The notes beneath the pieces are model-generated. The model ran no database searches, was not told where the DNA came from, and saw only the letters and a program-made list of their open reading frames with translations. Position numbers and translations under genes: made by a program. From contig NC_065570.1 in assembly GCF_937616625.2 (NCBI RefSeq), forward strand, positions 40,493,665 to 40,557,664: 64,000 nt of DNA, given 5' to 3'. This stretch comes from Mercurialis annua. Lineage: Eukaryota; Streptophyta; Magnoliopsida; Malpighiales; Euphorbiaceae. Positions within the stretch are counted from its first letter, which is position 1, and each line of letters begins with the position of its first letter. This document shows positions 1 to 11,693 of the stretch, piece by piece.

Positions 1-3000
1 ATTGTTGATTTCAAATTCTGATTTTTGGCATAATTAAATTCTGGAAATGTTATCTAAGATTCAATCTTAGGTTGCTAGTTATGGGTTTTACATTTAATGA
101 TTGTAATCTTTGGCTAGACTTAAGAAGGTTGTTAATGGAGGCTTTTCGTAAAAGTAATTCGCTGTTTTAAGAACTTATCTAAGTGGCTGGAAATTTGTAA
201 TTTAAGGAATGATTTCATAAATAGAAAATGACCAATTTGGGTGCCTAATTGGTTGATGGCTTATTCAGTAGTTTCGTGTTTGTTATGCCTAACTTATGTG
301 GCTTACCTTGGGTGTTTTGATTAAGTTGTTAAGGGTTGTAATTATGTTTTATAAACTGTTTTTGTCATATAAAAGAAGTCTGTTTGATTGTGGATTGTTG
401 GGTAACCAATTGGTGAATTAGCTTACAAGTTATATTAGGTTTTGGCCATTGTTTATTATTGTTTAAGATGTTATTTCAAATCTGAAATTAAATGATTAGA
501 AGTGATTATAATCTTGTAATTTCATTTAAGGTGGCTTATTTTAGTGATGTATACTTTCGGTGGAACTTTCCAAGTGTTGGCAAGCTTTATGGCTTAATGC
601 TTCTTATGGTGATGGCATGTTAAGCGGTGGATTGAGTTGTGTTATCAAATATGTTGGTTTTGTTTTAAGGATTTAACTTTGAATTTTACTCTTGTTTAAG
701 TTGGGTCGGGTTAGACTTGTCTTGCCCGACATGTTGTGTTGAGCATATAGTTCATATATGGCTAACACACTACTCTGGGATTTCTTTCAATTTCAAAAAG
801 GTGTTATCTAATATTAATAGTACCGTGGATTGTTTTAAAATGAGAACTCATCTAAGCTTAACTGGTTTGTTGAATTGGTTTGACGTATCTGTACTTTGGC
901 TTGTATTATGGTTGTGGTTTGATGCTAGTCCTACATGGTGTCTAATATTCCTAGACTTAAGTGTTTGTATGGTTTTTAACCTGTACCTTATTTCTAGACT
1001 CGTCGTCTCCTTGTGCTTCAGAGTCTGCGCATGGTTAATTGCTTTCTTAGATTTATGTGGATTAGCAAGCAGTGAGTTTATATCGCTATTTACCTCTTTA
1101 TTAAATAAATTGTGTATTTTCGTATATATAAATGTTTGCGAACTATTTTAAGCTATTATGGATCTGAATTGGTGTTAGTAGTATGTGCCCTAGGGCCATT
1201 TTGTATTTATTCTTGTATAAACAAATCCCATTAGCAATGATATATATGTTTTATTTGAACTAAGTGTCTCATCAACTAAGTGTTTATTTATTACATATTG
1301 TCCTTATCACATTGTGATAGAATCTATTCTTAAGGTGTTAAGAATATGAGTGACATATTCTATTATACAAGTGATCTAAATAATCGTTCACGATCGATGG
1401 GGTCCTACGAATAAGGGCATCGCATTATCTCGGAAAGATCGTTACCTCTGTTTATTCTCTTGATTAGTAAAGAGTTACTAATTATAGGAAGTAGTGAGTC
1501 TCATACTACTTGATGGGGATCAGAATAAACATGTGGACACTTAAGGTGTTGAGTCAGTCGAACAAGTGACGCTAGATGACTTATACATGGTAATTCATCA
1601 AATTCAATTTAATGTCATCTAGTTCATAATTGTACATATGTCCTATGACTTGTGGTGGCACTATCTTGTATATAGGTGATTATAGTTTGATACTCCTTAA
1701 CCCTAGATCTTTTATGAGCTAGGGCCGCGGGATGTCTTGGCTCTAATTAGTTTTATATGGAGATAGTGGTTTCACCTAGAAAGGATTCATCACTCTCGAT
1801 GAACGGAGACAAGATTCTATGCTATCTCGAATTATTCTTGATGGATGATAAAACCTGCGCAGTTGTATATGACTTACTTAAAAAGTTTTTTCTAGTGGAA
1901 GTCATATTTATCAAGAATAAGAACTGAGAGATGAGGTCATATGATCAAGACAAACCGTGTTTAACTTAACCGTGACACTATTCGAGATTGGAATCTTAGA
2001 TGAAGGGAATTTTGAGTGTACGGTAATTATGAACATTGGTTCATAAAGAATGCATCGAAACATTCATCTCTATTTGGGGGTCGTGATATGTTGCTAGACG
2101 TCACTCTCGATCTACGAGAATTAATAATTAAATGGGATTTAATTATTTAATGTAAGAAAGGCGTTTCTTATGAATCTCGTTGCCATATAGATGTGAACCT
2201 AGTTCGTCACACACAATAGAGTGTGCAACCGATTGAGTTTACGAAAGCTCGATTTCATATAGATACTAGCATATCTCGGAAATTAATCTAAGATGAAAAA
2301 CAAGTGCAAATTAGGGACTAATTTGTAAGAGTTATAAATTAGTAGGAACCTAATTGTACTATGTTCATGTTAATTAGAGACTAATTTATAAGAGTTATAA
2401 ATTAGTAGAAACCTAATTATATTATAACCAAGTTTTATGATTAAAAGGCTTAAGTAATTAATTAGTGTAATTAATGATACTTAAATCACTAATCATAAGC
2501 TAATGAAATGATGATGTCATGGTGATCATGTAATGAGATATGCTTATCTCATATATGTGATGTCATAAGATGACATCGCATATATGATGTCACCTATGTG
2601 ATGTCATGAAAGGTGTCATGTGGTGGCAACACCTTTGCTTGGTGTGTGACACCTAGCATGCAAGGTGTTACATTCATAAGATATGCTCTAGCCTATAAAT
2701 AGAGCTTGTCCTTACTCATTTTATAGCACCATACAACACACATCTCACTACAAAGTTGTAGAGAGAGAAAGCACTTGAAGGAGTTCAAGTAGTCATCAAT
2801 CACGGGAAAAACTTGGCGACGTTTTTCATACATCCGAGCAAGGTCGTAATTGCGGCGAGAGTTTGAGCTTAGGGCTGCTCGGCAAGAGGAACTCTTGCTG
2901 GATTACTTCAAGGCGAGGATTCAATCGGACACATACTCGTGTGGACGAGCTTGAGGTCGTTGTACTTTCGGGACTACAAGAATTGTTGGAGAATCGACAT

Positions 3001-3881
3001 AGGTATTCTTCTTACGATCCCTAGATGTGTGCTTTTATTACTAAATGATACGACGATCCATTTGTTGTTGATATGATCAACTTCAGGATTCGGATTGTTG
3101 GAATTTTGATTTTGAATTGAAATATACGATCCGTACCCGCGCGTCCCGCTGCGCCAACAATTGGAACGAGCTACTCGATAGGATTGTATCGAGACTGTGT
3201 GCACCGGTAAGTACTCTAGGTTCGACAGACTAATGTCTTGCTTACGCTGGTAATTGACGAGGATTTTCTAACGTCCACTCTGGGATTTAGTGTGATACAT
3301 CGCACTTACGCTGAAATCATTTTAATACAGTTTTTCCATAATGTTATATATTAGCACAAAAGCAATTTGAGGTTTAAAGGTTTTCACTTAATAAATATAA
3401 ATAGTTGTATGAACTCATCTTAGTATATCTGATCCTGTTGTTTTCCCTATTTTCCAGGTTTATGATTTGAAGTTTGGGTCAACTCCGATTCTTTGATTCA
3501 TCGGAGGTTTTTATGTTATTTAAACTAGTCAACTATTTTAGAACTCTTAGACAGCAGTAGAACTAGTTTAGTATTTATGGATGTCTTATACTTTAGATTG
3601 CCGGATTGGTTCGATTGATTCATTTTATCTTTGCATGTTATACTTTGGATTATTTATATATGAAGCATGTTTTGAAGTCTTGGTTTTGAGGCAAGTATTT
3701 TAATTATTGGACCGCTTATATAAACTGCTAGACTTAGGTTGGAGTCTCGGTTGCCCCCAAGCAGTGTTTTTCTGCAGGTTTATATGTTTGATCGTTTATC
3801 CGCGAGGCTTGCTACGGTTTTTGGTACAACCATACCCATACTCTAGCGCCTGTTGCAATCCTCAAATTTGGGATTGTGACA
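1..3881 (+). mobile_element. Ty3-type LTR, 5' end outside window, split by a Copia solo LTR
   Basis: The sequence at 1-1172 plus 3166-3881 matches, as reverse complement, the complete solo LTR at 26487-29373. Shared landmarks in order are: a GCAAGCAGTGAGTTTAT-like block near 1065; the block before TGACCCCGTTGTTTTCC near 3410-3450; CGGAGGTTTTTA near 3505; GGTTGCCCCCAAGCAGT near 3748; and a terminus ending TTGTGACA at 3881. The solo copy is 2887 bp, so roughly 1 kb of this copy lies before the window. No tRNA-type primer site follows 3881, so this is a solo or 3' LTR rather than a 5' LTR. It holds no supported gene; open frames at 717-1151 and 3707-4045 are chance frames inside it. Confidence 0.75.
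1173..3160 (+). mobile_element. Solo LTR of a Ty1/Copia element
   Basis: The segment begins TGTTAGTAGTATGTGCC and ends GCGCCAACA. Along its whole length it matches the LTRs of the minus-strand Copia element at 30226-39351, in opposite orientation. It is flanked by a perfect 5-bp target duplication, ATTGG at 1168-1172 and 3161-3165. No internal region is present, so it is a solo LTR left by unequal recombination between two LTRs. It interrupts an older Ty3-type LTR. It lacks the expanded GACATCATC array and the 153-bp duplication found in the LTRs of the full-length copy. Confidence 0.93.
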
Positions 3882-6800
3882 ATGCGCGCACACACTATCT
3901 CTTAGAGAGACTGTGGGGGTGCACAGACTATTGTGCAACCGCACAACGATTTGTTTGTCGTTCCTTTGACGTTTTTGACCCGTATTCATATCCAACACCC
4001 AGATTGATTGGATGGACTTTAAGGGTGTTTCAGACTAAGAAATGATTGTAATTTTATAATTGAACTATAGGAAGATATGATATTAAGTTGTTAAGTAAAC
4101 ATCGCGTTAAGTGAACTAGGGTTTTGATGTTCCAGAGTTATATGAAATATGATATCGGTCTAGTCTTAAAACTAGGGTTTATCGCTAGAACTAGCATTTA
4201 TGGATTAAAAGTATTTTGACATTATACCATAACAAATTATCTGAAGGACTACCAAATCGACAAGATTGCTTATTGAAGAAATCGATCGACGAGTCCTTTT
4301 TATGGAAATGTTTCTTGTAATATGATTTTCTTAAAAGTATGAAAACCAAAGTATGATGAGAGGGAAAGGGCAACCTATTCGGCGTCAATAGGACTGTGTG
4401 ATCACCGGTGTTGGGTAAGTTTAGGATGTCTGTATCGACAAACTTTATAAGATAGACACGAGGTTAAACTAGATGGAACTATCTTGGGACCTGTGTCTAG
4501 TGAATTAAACTCGGTGGAACTATCTCGGGACTCACACCTTGGATTTAAGAAGTCATATGAGTTAACTCGGTGGAACTATCCCAAGACTATGTCACATGAT
4601 ATAGGTTAACTAAGTCAAACTATCTCGAAACCTTACCATATGGATCGAAGAGATTTGATATAATAGAGTATGAATTGAGTTCGGTCTGTTCATGTTATAA
4701 TCGTAAGATTAGAGTTTCGATTAGATCACATACATGTGTTATGTTTATAATAGTTTTATTTATATGTAATGTTATTTTACATAATACCATTAGTAATTGT
4801 GAATCACTAAGCATAGTCTGACCCCGTTGATTTTTATAGTTTCAAGTGTTTAGAGTTTTGGGCATACCAAACTTCCACCCCTTGTTCCTGAAGTCTCTTT
4901 TTGGCATGTACAATGCATGTCTCCCCAAAAGAGTTGTAGTAGTTTATGGTAGACTAGTTGTAGCTTGTGATAGTAGTTGTGAGCGGAGTAGGGTTCGAGG
5001 CCACTCGCCTAGGCTTATGGCAGGACTGGGTTTGAGAAAATATGGAGTTGCCAACTAGCTTAGCTAGGAATGCCTTTTATACAGACTAGATAACCTCACT
5101 CGCTTATAGGTGAGATTATCATACGCCAAACCAAAAGACTAGGTTCGTGGACATTCTACCAAAACTCTTGCACTTGAATTATCAATTATGTTTTCTTCTA
5201 CTGGATATCTTCGTTTTTTCTCATCTCAACATTCATGCAGTTCACAGTATAAATTGTGGAAATTTAAACCAAGATCAAAGCAGTAAAGGGATCCAATTTA
5301 TGACGCTCATATGACTAGATTCTGGGAAATAGAAAATACTCCTAAGCATTCATCTAACCTTAGAGGTTTCTAACAAACAACAAAAGACTGGCTGGTCTGA
5401 ATTGATTACATGCACAAAAGCCTAAAACCGGGTTTCTTCATTTGATTGATTTTATAATTAGTCATCTTGAATGCCTATACAACCTTCTACTACTTTTTCA
5501 TGACAGTCCTAATATTTTTAAGTGATTTACTAGTTTTGATTTTATTTATCTAATTTAACGGGATTAGTTCTTTAGCCTGTTAATACTAGATTTGATCATG
5601 CTTTTGTAAAGAGTTTAAAAATTGCAAGCGTACACATGAGAAGCTGATTAACAGACAAGGTTAGAATACTTTTCAACCTTGATGACCAGATTGTTTGACA
5701 CTCGATGTAATTTGACCGTCAATGTGGTCGGAACTGCTTATTGAGAAAAACACAAACGTTGTTCGTCTCGTCGATAGGAGTCCGCTTCTTCAAATTGGGG
5801 TCGATTCCAAGTTCGGATGGGCTCGGAATCGGGTCTAGAAGTTGCTTGTCGCACAAGATCCGGGCTTCAGGGCTCGGTTTACTAGGCAGATTACAAATTG
5901 GGCATCAAGGATAGAAATATAGAGGGACAAGACCATTACAACATAAAATATTATCTTACAACTAAACAATACATCTATGTTCAAACCGGTCCTAATTCCG
6001 AGGTCAAACAATCTAGGAAACATGAAAACAGGGTTGGATAAAATCTGGAATGATCTGTAATCGGGTTTGCAGGCAGAGGGACAGCGCCACTCAAAATGCC
6101 GGCGGTAGCACTGCACTGCCGGTGCCAGAAGTGTACTTTGTCAGCACTGGCGGTTCGTACTGGCGGCGGCGAAGTCGTCTGCTTGGGCATAACCTTCGTC
6201 ATTTCGCCGTTTTGGCTCGGGTTTTCATGCAAAAACACTAAAAAAATTCATAAAAAGGATAGGGAATGCAGCTAACACATATTGGGATTATTTTAAAGTG
6301 TTTAACATCGATTAAAACACTTAAACAGCTGATTGCGTGGCAATTTAAGAAAGAACATATTTTAGTTAAATAATCATAAAACACCCTAGCATGCATTTTA
6401 AGCCTATAAATCTGGATATGGTATACAAAGTGCATTAAAACAGCCTATTAGCATACCATTTTCCAGTTTGTATAGCAATTTTATCAAGAACACCAGATTT
6501 GGCAATTATGGTAAAAATCAACAAAATACACTGATATGCATCGTAATAGATAAATATTCAGCATTTGCAATTAATTTGGTATAAAAGTGACAGGAAATAT
6601 TTGGGGGACCTTAGAAATACCGTTCTGAGTCCTTGGCTCGTTTACTAGTTAGTTGGATTCGTAATCTACCTTTGAATCTGCGCGTACATCTCATACTTGA
6701 ATGATTAGAACAATCTATCTTTTTTCTTAGAACTGAAATTGACTAATTTTAGTATGTGAATGGGGAGGGGCGGCGACAAAACTAGGTATTTTTCTTAGGG

Positions 6801-6900
6801 TTTTTATTCCTTTTTTGTCATTAATTTTTAGTTAAGTTGCTGGTCCTTATCTGAGCTGACTAACAGCTGTAGTTATAGTGCTTAAGAGTGACCTAGGATT
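3882..6900. other. Non-coding DNA with degenerate LTR-like sequence
   Basis: No coding region can be supported. The stretch 4390-4860 resembles the middle of the Ty3-type LTR family seen at 1-3881 and 26487-29373: it has a tandem GGTGGAACTATCTCGGGAC-type motif followed by a CTGACCCCGTTGATTTTT block near 4818. It is probably a diverged member on the + strand. A GC-rich patch at about 6070-6200 contains repeated GCACTGCCGGTGCC- and CACTGGCGGT-like words that I could not assign. Short frames here on both strands overlap each other and show no domain signature. Confidence 0.5.
4468..4640 (+). repeat. Four degenerate tandem units with a GGAACTATCTCGGGAC core
   Basis: Four units with cores near 4471, 4514, 4572 and 4616 carry variants of AACTCGGTGGAACTATCTCGGGAC, spaced about 43-58 bp apart. 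The same design (an AACTCGGTG half and a CTCGGGAC half) is present as three units in the solo LTR at 27085-27215, on the other strand. This supports the region being part of an old LTR of a related family. Confidence 0.6.
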
Positions 6901-7734
6901 TCTAGAGTTAGGTTTAGAGTTAAATTATTGTTCTACCTTCTTAATTAGTAATTAATATTAATTATATAATTAATAATAGAGTTTGGATTAGGAAAAGCTA
7001 CATTAATAAAGAGCAAATCCCCTATTAATGCTTGTTGGCTAAGAAAAACATGCCTAAAAGTCATATTTGGTCTCCCAAAGTGTTGAAAAAGTCTCATAGG
7101 GCCCTATGGGTTTCAGTATGGTTAATTTTATTCCATAAAACTTCCAAATTGGCCTATAAACTTCTAAGATATCGCAATTAATTTAAATTCTGGACTTAGA
7201 CTACAATTGCTTTGGATTTTTATGGGCTATTCACGGCTAATTATGTTTTAACCCTTCAAGTTCGCGACTGTGCACTGATTGCGCCTGCCTGAATTCCAGC
7301 AAGAAAATCAATAGCTCGTCACTCGGACAAATTTCTCTAGAAATCATCATTAGACGTTTTAGTCCTTTATCACTTTTACGTGTTTGGAAAATAGGCGTAT
7401 ACAGTTTCCGCCTCTTTAACGAGAATTGACAATGTATGTCAATTCTTGTTAAAGAAGTAACTCGCTGTAAGACAACCAACAAGGATACTGCGCACCATCG
7501 GAAGTACTCACTCGTCGGTGGCTCTGTAATGCTTTAGCCGGAGCATTACCTGTCGTGGTGCATGACTCTGACTTCATGCCCCCTAGTCATGGTCTATTCC
7601 GAAACTGGTCGGGAGTAGGTCTTCTCAGCTGTCCTGAAGGTCGTTCATTAAGCCTGAACTGCATGTTGTGTGCCATGTGGAATGGAGCTATAAACTCTCA
7701 GCCGCCCTGAGAGTGATACAATGACTTGGACCTC
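6901..7734. other. Non-coding DNA, probably LTR-derived
   Basis: AT-rich with no supported gene. It leads directly into a segment that matches the LTR at 22078-24958. The part from 7480 to 7734 is probably also LTR sequence, but I could not align it with confidence. The minus-strand frame at 7237-7482 has no recognisable domain. Confidence 0.35.
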
Positions 7735-8270
7735 TAAAAACCATTTGAATCGTTTTAACCTCAAGAAAATGCTTAGACATTACTCTAAAAATTCTTTTAG
7801 GTATTGCAATGCCTAATTAAAATCATTTAATAGTACAGACTTGATTGCCAAAACAATTCACAGTCGTATACTAATTGTTTAGCAATATTGTTTGCTAAAT
7901 CTATTATACCGGTTAAACGTCGACCTTAACTCTTTTAAAGCCCTTTTTAAACGTTTAACTTTACTTTTAATATCTCATTTTAAAAGTCTTTAAGTTTAGG
8001 TTTAAAAACATTTCAAAAAAAATGTTTTAGGTTCGGTCAGAAAACACGTTCAATTACTAGGCGAAAACATCTCGGAATTGCCTCTGGAAAGTCCGCCAAA
8101 AAATTCCGAAAATCCCCCGACGTATGCGCTCCATCGAGTCACTGTGCCTCTGCACAGAACTAGCTGTTCAGGTGCATAGTTGATTTGATGTGCGCTCGCA
8201 CAGGCTGCCCTCTACGAGCGCACAATAGTGTTTGTGATGGCGCACAACACGCACAGACCTACAATAAATA
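7735..8270 (-). mobile_element. Ty3-type LTR fragment related to the LTR at 22078-24958
   Basis: This stretch aligns co-linearly with about 23545-24030. Shared landmarks are GGTTAAACGTCGAC near 7911, CTCTTTTAAAG near 7931, GAAAACATCTCGGAAT near 8063, AATCCCCCGACGTA near 8112, and the GTGCG-rich block with CTGCACAGAACTAGCTGT near 8150. Orientation is the same as at 22078-24958. Similarity fades after about 8220, close to the CACTA fragment. It could be the 3' LTR of the old element whose 5' LTR is at 22078-24958, but the expected LTR end near 6270 was not found, so a separate relative is equally possible. Confidence 0.65.
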
Positions 8271-8346
8271 GTTTGAAATCGTCTTTTTATAATATTACAA
8301 ATTTTATACTAAATCAATAGTTAACTAAATATATAGTTATTATATA

Positions 8347-8417
8347 TTTTTTTTAACGAAAATTGGGCAGCACTTTCCCTAAAAATGAGCATCACCCATT
8401 TTTCAGGGAAAGCCTGC
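8347..8417 (-). repeat. CACTA hairpin module, copy C
   Basis: On the - strand this is a block of about 70 bp that begins GCAGGCTTTCCCTGAAAAAT and ends in an A-rich run. It can fold into a 14-bp stem (8374-8387 with 8397-8411) with one bulged base and a 9-nt loop. It matches 46252-46320 at most positions and keeps both stem arms. Confidence 0.75.
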
Positions 8418-8770
8418 AAGTAAACAGTACATCTCAAAAATATGCAACACACAAATTATACCAATTAACACTATTAAGCTAAAGTAATTTGATAATTTTT
8501 ATTGATAATATATTATTACAAACAATCGACAATTAAGCTAAAGTAATTCGATAATTTTTTTTATTAATAATATAAATTCACAATTTTATTTATAATAATA
8601 TAAATTTAAGATTTTTTTATTAATAATATAAATTTACGATTTTTTTATTAATAATATAAATAAACCGCCTAACAAAAAAACCTAACTATAATTGAACCAA
8701 ATTAACAAACTTTAAAAATAACCTAATATTATAATCAACCAACTTTAAAAAGAACCTAATAAACTAAAAA

Positions 8771-8998
8771 ACTAATAAATTAATCTAACATAAATAATAA
8801 ATATTCAACCTAATAATAATAATTTAGCCCTAATGAACTAAACCAACAAATAAATTAATCTAACATGAATAATAAATATTTAACCTAATATTAATAATTT
8901 AGCCCTAATAAATTAAACAAACTAATAAATTAATCTAACATAAATAATAAGTATTTAACCTAATAATAATAATTTAGTCCTAATAAACTAAACAAACT
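8771..8998. repeat. 75-bp tandem repeat, three copies, AT-rich
   Basis: The word TAATCTAACA recurs at 8781, 8856 and 8931, an exact 75-bp period. Each unit continues with ATAATAA, AACCTAATA and TTTAGCCC- or TTTAGTCC-like words. The repeat lies in the intron-like part of the truncated CACTA element and continues after 9000 as a shorter degenerate repeat. Confidence 0.8.
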
Positions 8999-9484
8999 AA
9001 TAAATTAACCTAATAAATAAAATTAACCTAATAAATAAAATTAATCTAATAAAATAAATTAATCTAACACATTACCTGGTTCAGCAGCGGCAGTGGAAGA
9101 GGCGGATGATGATCGGCGGACGGCGGCAGAGAAAGGAGGCGGACGGTAGCAGAGGAAGGAGGCATCAACTTTCTTTTTCTGTTTAAAATTTAAAAAATAA
9201 ATAATAAATAACATATTTATTAAAGAAAATAAACAAATAAAAGAAAACTTTCCTTCAATCCGGCAACAGGCAGCAGATGGCGGCGGTTTGCACGGCTTCC
9301 GACCAGGACGGAGGAGATAAACGGCGGTGAAAAGTGGTCAAACGGATGGGGGAAAAGAGTAGACGGCGGGGGAAAACAGCAGGGGAAAACGGCGGTAAGG
9401 GGAAATCGTCAGAAATGGGGAAAAAGAGAAGGGGGAGAACGGTGCTTTGTGAAAAAAAATGAAAAGTGGGGAAGAAGGAGCAGT

Positions 9485-9857
9485 TTTTGCGTTTAAGGGT
9501 GGTATTTAGCGACGGAATCCGTCGCTAAATACACCCCTTAAACGCACGGTTTAACTAATTAGCAATTTAGCGACAGATTTTACAATCCGTCTCTAAATTG
9601 CTTAACAAAAACGGTGCCGCTTTGGCGTTTTTTCCCACCAAAATTTTGGCGGGCTCAACCCGCCCAAATTAAGTACCGTTTAGCGACGGATAGTAAAATC
9701 CGTCGCTAAACGGCGTCGCTAAAACTGGCGGGTTTCATCCCGCCAAACTTTAGTGACATTTGGCGACAGATTTGTTTCCGTCACCATATTCCGTTGGAAA
9801 ATGTACATTTAGCGACGGATTTAAAATTCGTCGGTAAACATCAGCTTTTTTGTAGTG
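9485..9857 (-). repeat. CACTA subterminal inverted repeats and terminus
   Basis: Several palindromic pairs of the form AGCGACGGA...TCCGTCGCT occur near 9508-9530, 9565-9597, 9683-9712 and 9808-9837. The CACTACAAAAAAG terminus (inverted) follows at 9857. In CACTA elements such repeats are the binding sites of the element's regulatory protein; that role here is inferred from the family. Confidence 0.75.
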
Positions 9858-11050
9858 TAACCACTCGTATGCGTTCAGGAGATATGTCCATTACTGACAT
9901 GTGCGCTGTCTGTAAGACTGATCTCCAATCCGTTTGATTAAACATGTACGTATGACTTTGTTCACCTATAGTTCCTTGAAGTCAATCAAACCGAGTCATG
10001 TTCAATTAGATCCTACTCTCTTATCTTATTCGTGACAATTTTCTATTGTCTACTCTTGAACTTTTATACGTCATAAAAGTCCATCAATATACTTACATCA
10101 GTCTATTCCTCGAGCAAGAATGTAGATTCTCACTCCCCCTATTCTTTCCATATTTTCTTTAACCTCTAATGTCTCGGTATGAAACATTAGAATTTAGGTC
10201 TTTATTATTTATTCTTTATAATAAAAACTGTTATTCTTTATCCCATTTTCCCATCTACCTTGTCACTATCACATAGTTTTCGTTTGAACAAATACAGTTT
10301 TGTCTTGCATACACTAACGCTTAACAAATACAAATACAATTTGTCAGACAAATACAATTTATCTCGTTTGAGATAATTATAATTTGTCTTGCCTGCAGGC
10401 CTTTTTAAATCTCACTTTTCAAACAAATTGTGAATTCACAAATTCATGATTCAAAATCTTTTTCATACAATTGTGCTTCAGGGTGATGATATCTCTCATC
10501 CCCAAGGACTTGTTATCTCAATTTGCTTTTCTTTGATATACTGATATATCAATATATATGATGCATGCCCTTGTCAATTTGTTTTATGTATATATGTAAT
10601 AAATATAAAATTCAAGTATGCTTCTTCTATTATGATTTTCGCAACATGCATTTTGAATGCATCTGAGCACAATTATACGTTCAATTGTAAAATAAAACTT
10701 TAAGAAGTTTCTTTCAAATTACTTCTCTGTGCCATTTCAAGGTTATCCTAGCTAATCCTCACATTAGGCTTTATTATTTTTTATTAAACATTTATCTTTT
10801 ATGTTATTATTCATCGTCAGGCTGTTTATTAACATTTATCATTCATAAGTATGTGTTGTCTTGATTAAGAATATTCTTTATCTGTACTTTATGTTTTCTA
10901 GTTTTAGTACCTCATACCAAAACACATAAACATACTTACTTAAACGTAAGACACATATTTTTAATGATACTTGAGGATGATTGTTAAGGCGGTGGTGCCT
11001 CTCGAATCATCAGACATTTTTCTCGTCTGCATCGGCATATAAGTTTTCCT
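9858..11050. other. Interior remains of an old minus-strand Ty3 element, no gene seen
   Basis: This segment lies between the CACTA fragment and the gag remnant on the - strand, where the rest of gag and pol would be expected. I see no protease, reverse transcriptase or integrase motif on either strand, so pol is deleted or decayed beyond recognition. Confidence 0.4.
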
Positions 11051-11690
11051 TTACCTTTCCCCCTCGCTGTGCAAAGTAAGGGTTGTTGAACTCAGCAGCA
11101 GAACTCTATGGAATGTATAGGTAGGCTCGTCAGGTTTGATGTAGTAGAATGGCTGTGGTGGTGTATGGTTACTCATCAATCGCTTCTCAATCTGTCTAGC
11201 CCGTCCAGCCAAATACATCATTGTGTCAAATTGCTCCGCCATCAGTTCCTTAAACTCTGAACCCAAGCCTCTTACAAATCTTTTACCAACTTTAACTCCA
11301 TCTCTCATTAACTCAGGAACCTGTTCACATATCCTAGTGAACTCTATAGCATAGCCTCCTACTAGTAGATCCTCCATCGTGAACCTACTCACATAGTGTC
11401 TTTGCCTATTCAAACTCTATTCCTCATGTTCCTCATTGACATGCACATCTTCCCACTTTTGACTTGGGGAATGACTTATTGTTTTTTCTGAATACTCTTA
11501 AGATGGCTTACTTCTCCTAATAAACTGTTCTAGCCTAAATCTTGTAAAGGCTGATGTGGCTGGCACTGTCATTAGAACTATCCTAATCCCCCATATATTC
11601 TTCTAGATCCTCTGATCTGATAGCATCAATCTCATTATCCATGTCATAAATTGAAGCAGAATTTCCAGGTTCTAATGGATTAGGCAAGTC
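11051..11690 (-). pseudogene. Ty3-type gag remnant
   Basis: The open part at 11051-11413 encodes 120 residues that fit the retrotransposon gag core: a start around SRFTMEDLLVGGYAIEFTR, then PELMRDGVKVGKRFVRGL and a basic tail. This resembles the usual order of capsid helices, with the EFTRICEQVPEL and RFVRGL words. Sequence up to 11690 reads as further gag N-terminal coding with stops. The element's 5' leader, primer site and 5' LTR are found on the far side of a nested element (21465-24958), on the same strand, which fits one element split in two. No zinc knuckle or pol follows. Confidence 0.65.
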
Positions 11691-11693
11691 AAG

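Larger units (their letters stand above)
8345..9857 (-). mobile_element. CACTA (En/Spm) transposon, 5' end fragment
   Basis: Read on the - strand, the fragment starts at 9857 with CACTACAAAAAAGCTGATG, a CACTA-type terminus. Next come subterminal inverted copies of TTTAGCGACGGAT and ATCCGTCGCTAAA (9485-9840), a GC-rich leader (about 9080-9470), an AT-rich intron-like part, and a hairpin module at 8347-8417. The complete element at 44649-52216 has the same order of parts, including the same module. The element stops near 8345 with no second terminus, so it is truncated. No coding exons remain. The left boundary is uncertain by some tens of bases. Confidence 0.75.

Noticed and set aside
717..1151. 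144-residue hydrophobic open frame
   Set aside because: It lies fully inside a Ty3-type LTR that also exists as a solo copy, and the frame is not kept in that copy.
2974..3204. Open frame on the - strand
   Set aside because: It crosses the border of the Copia solo LTR (3160) into the host LTR, so it is a chance fusion.
8261..8275. CCTACAATAAA as a decayed second CACTA terminus for the fragment at 8345-9857
   Set aside because: It matches the terminus poorly and no TAA duplication precedes it, so the left border is left open.
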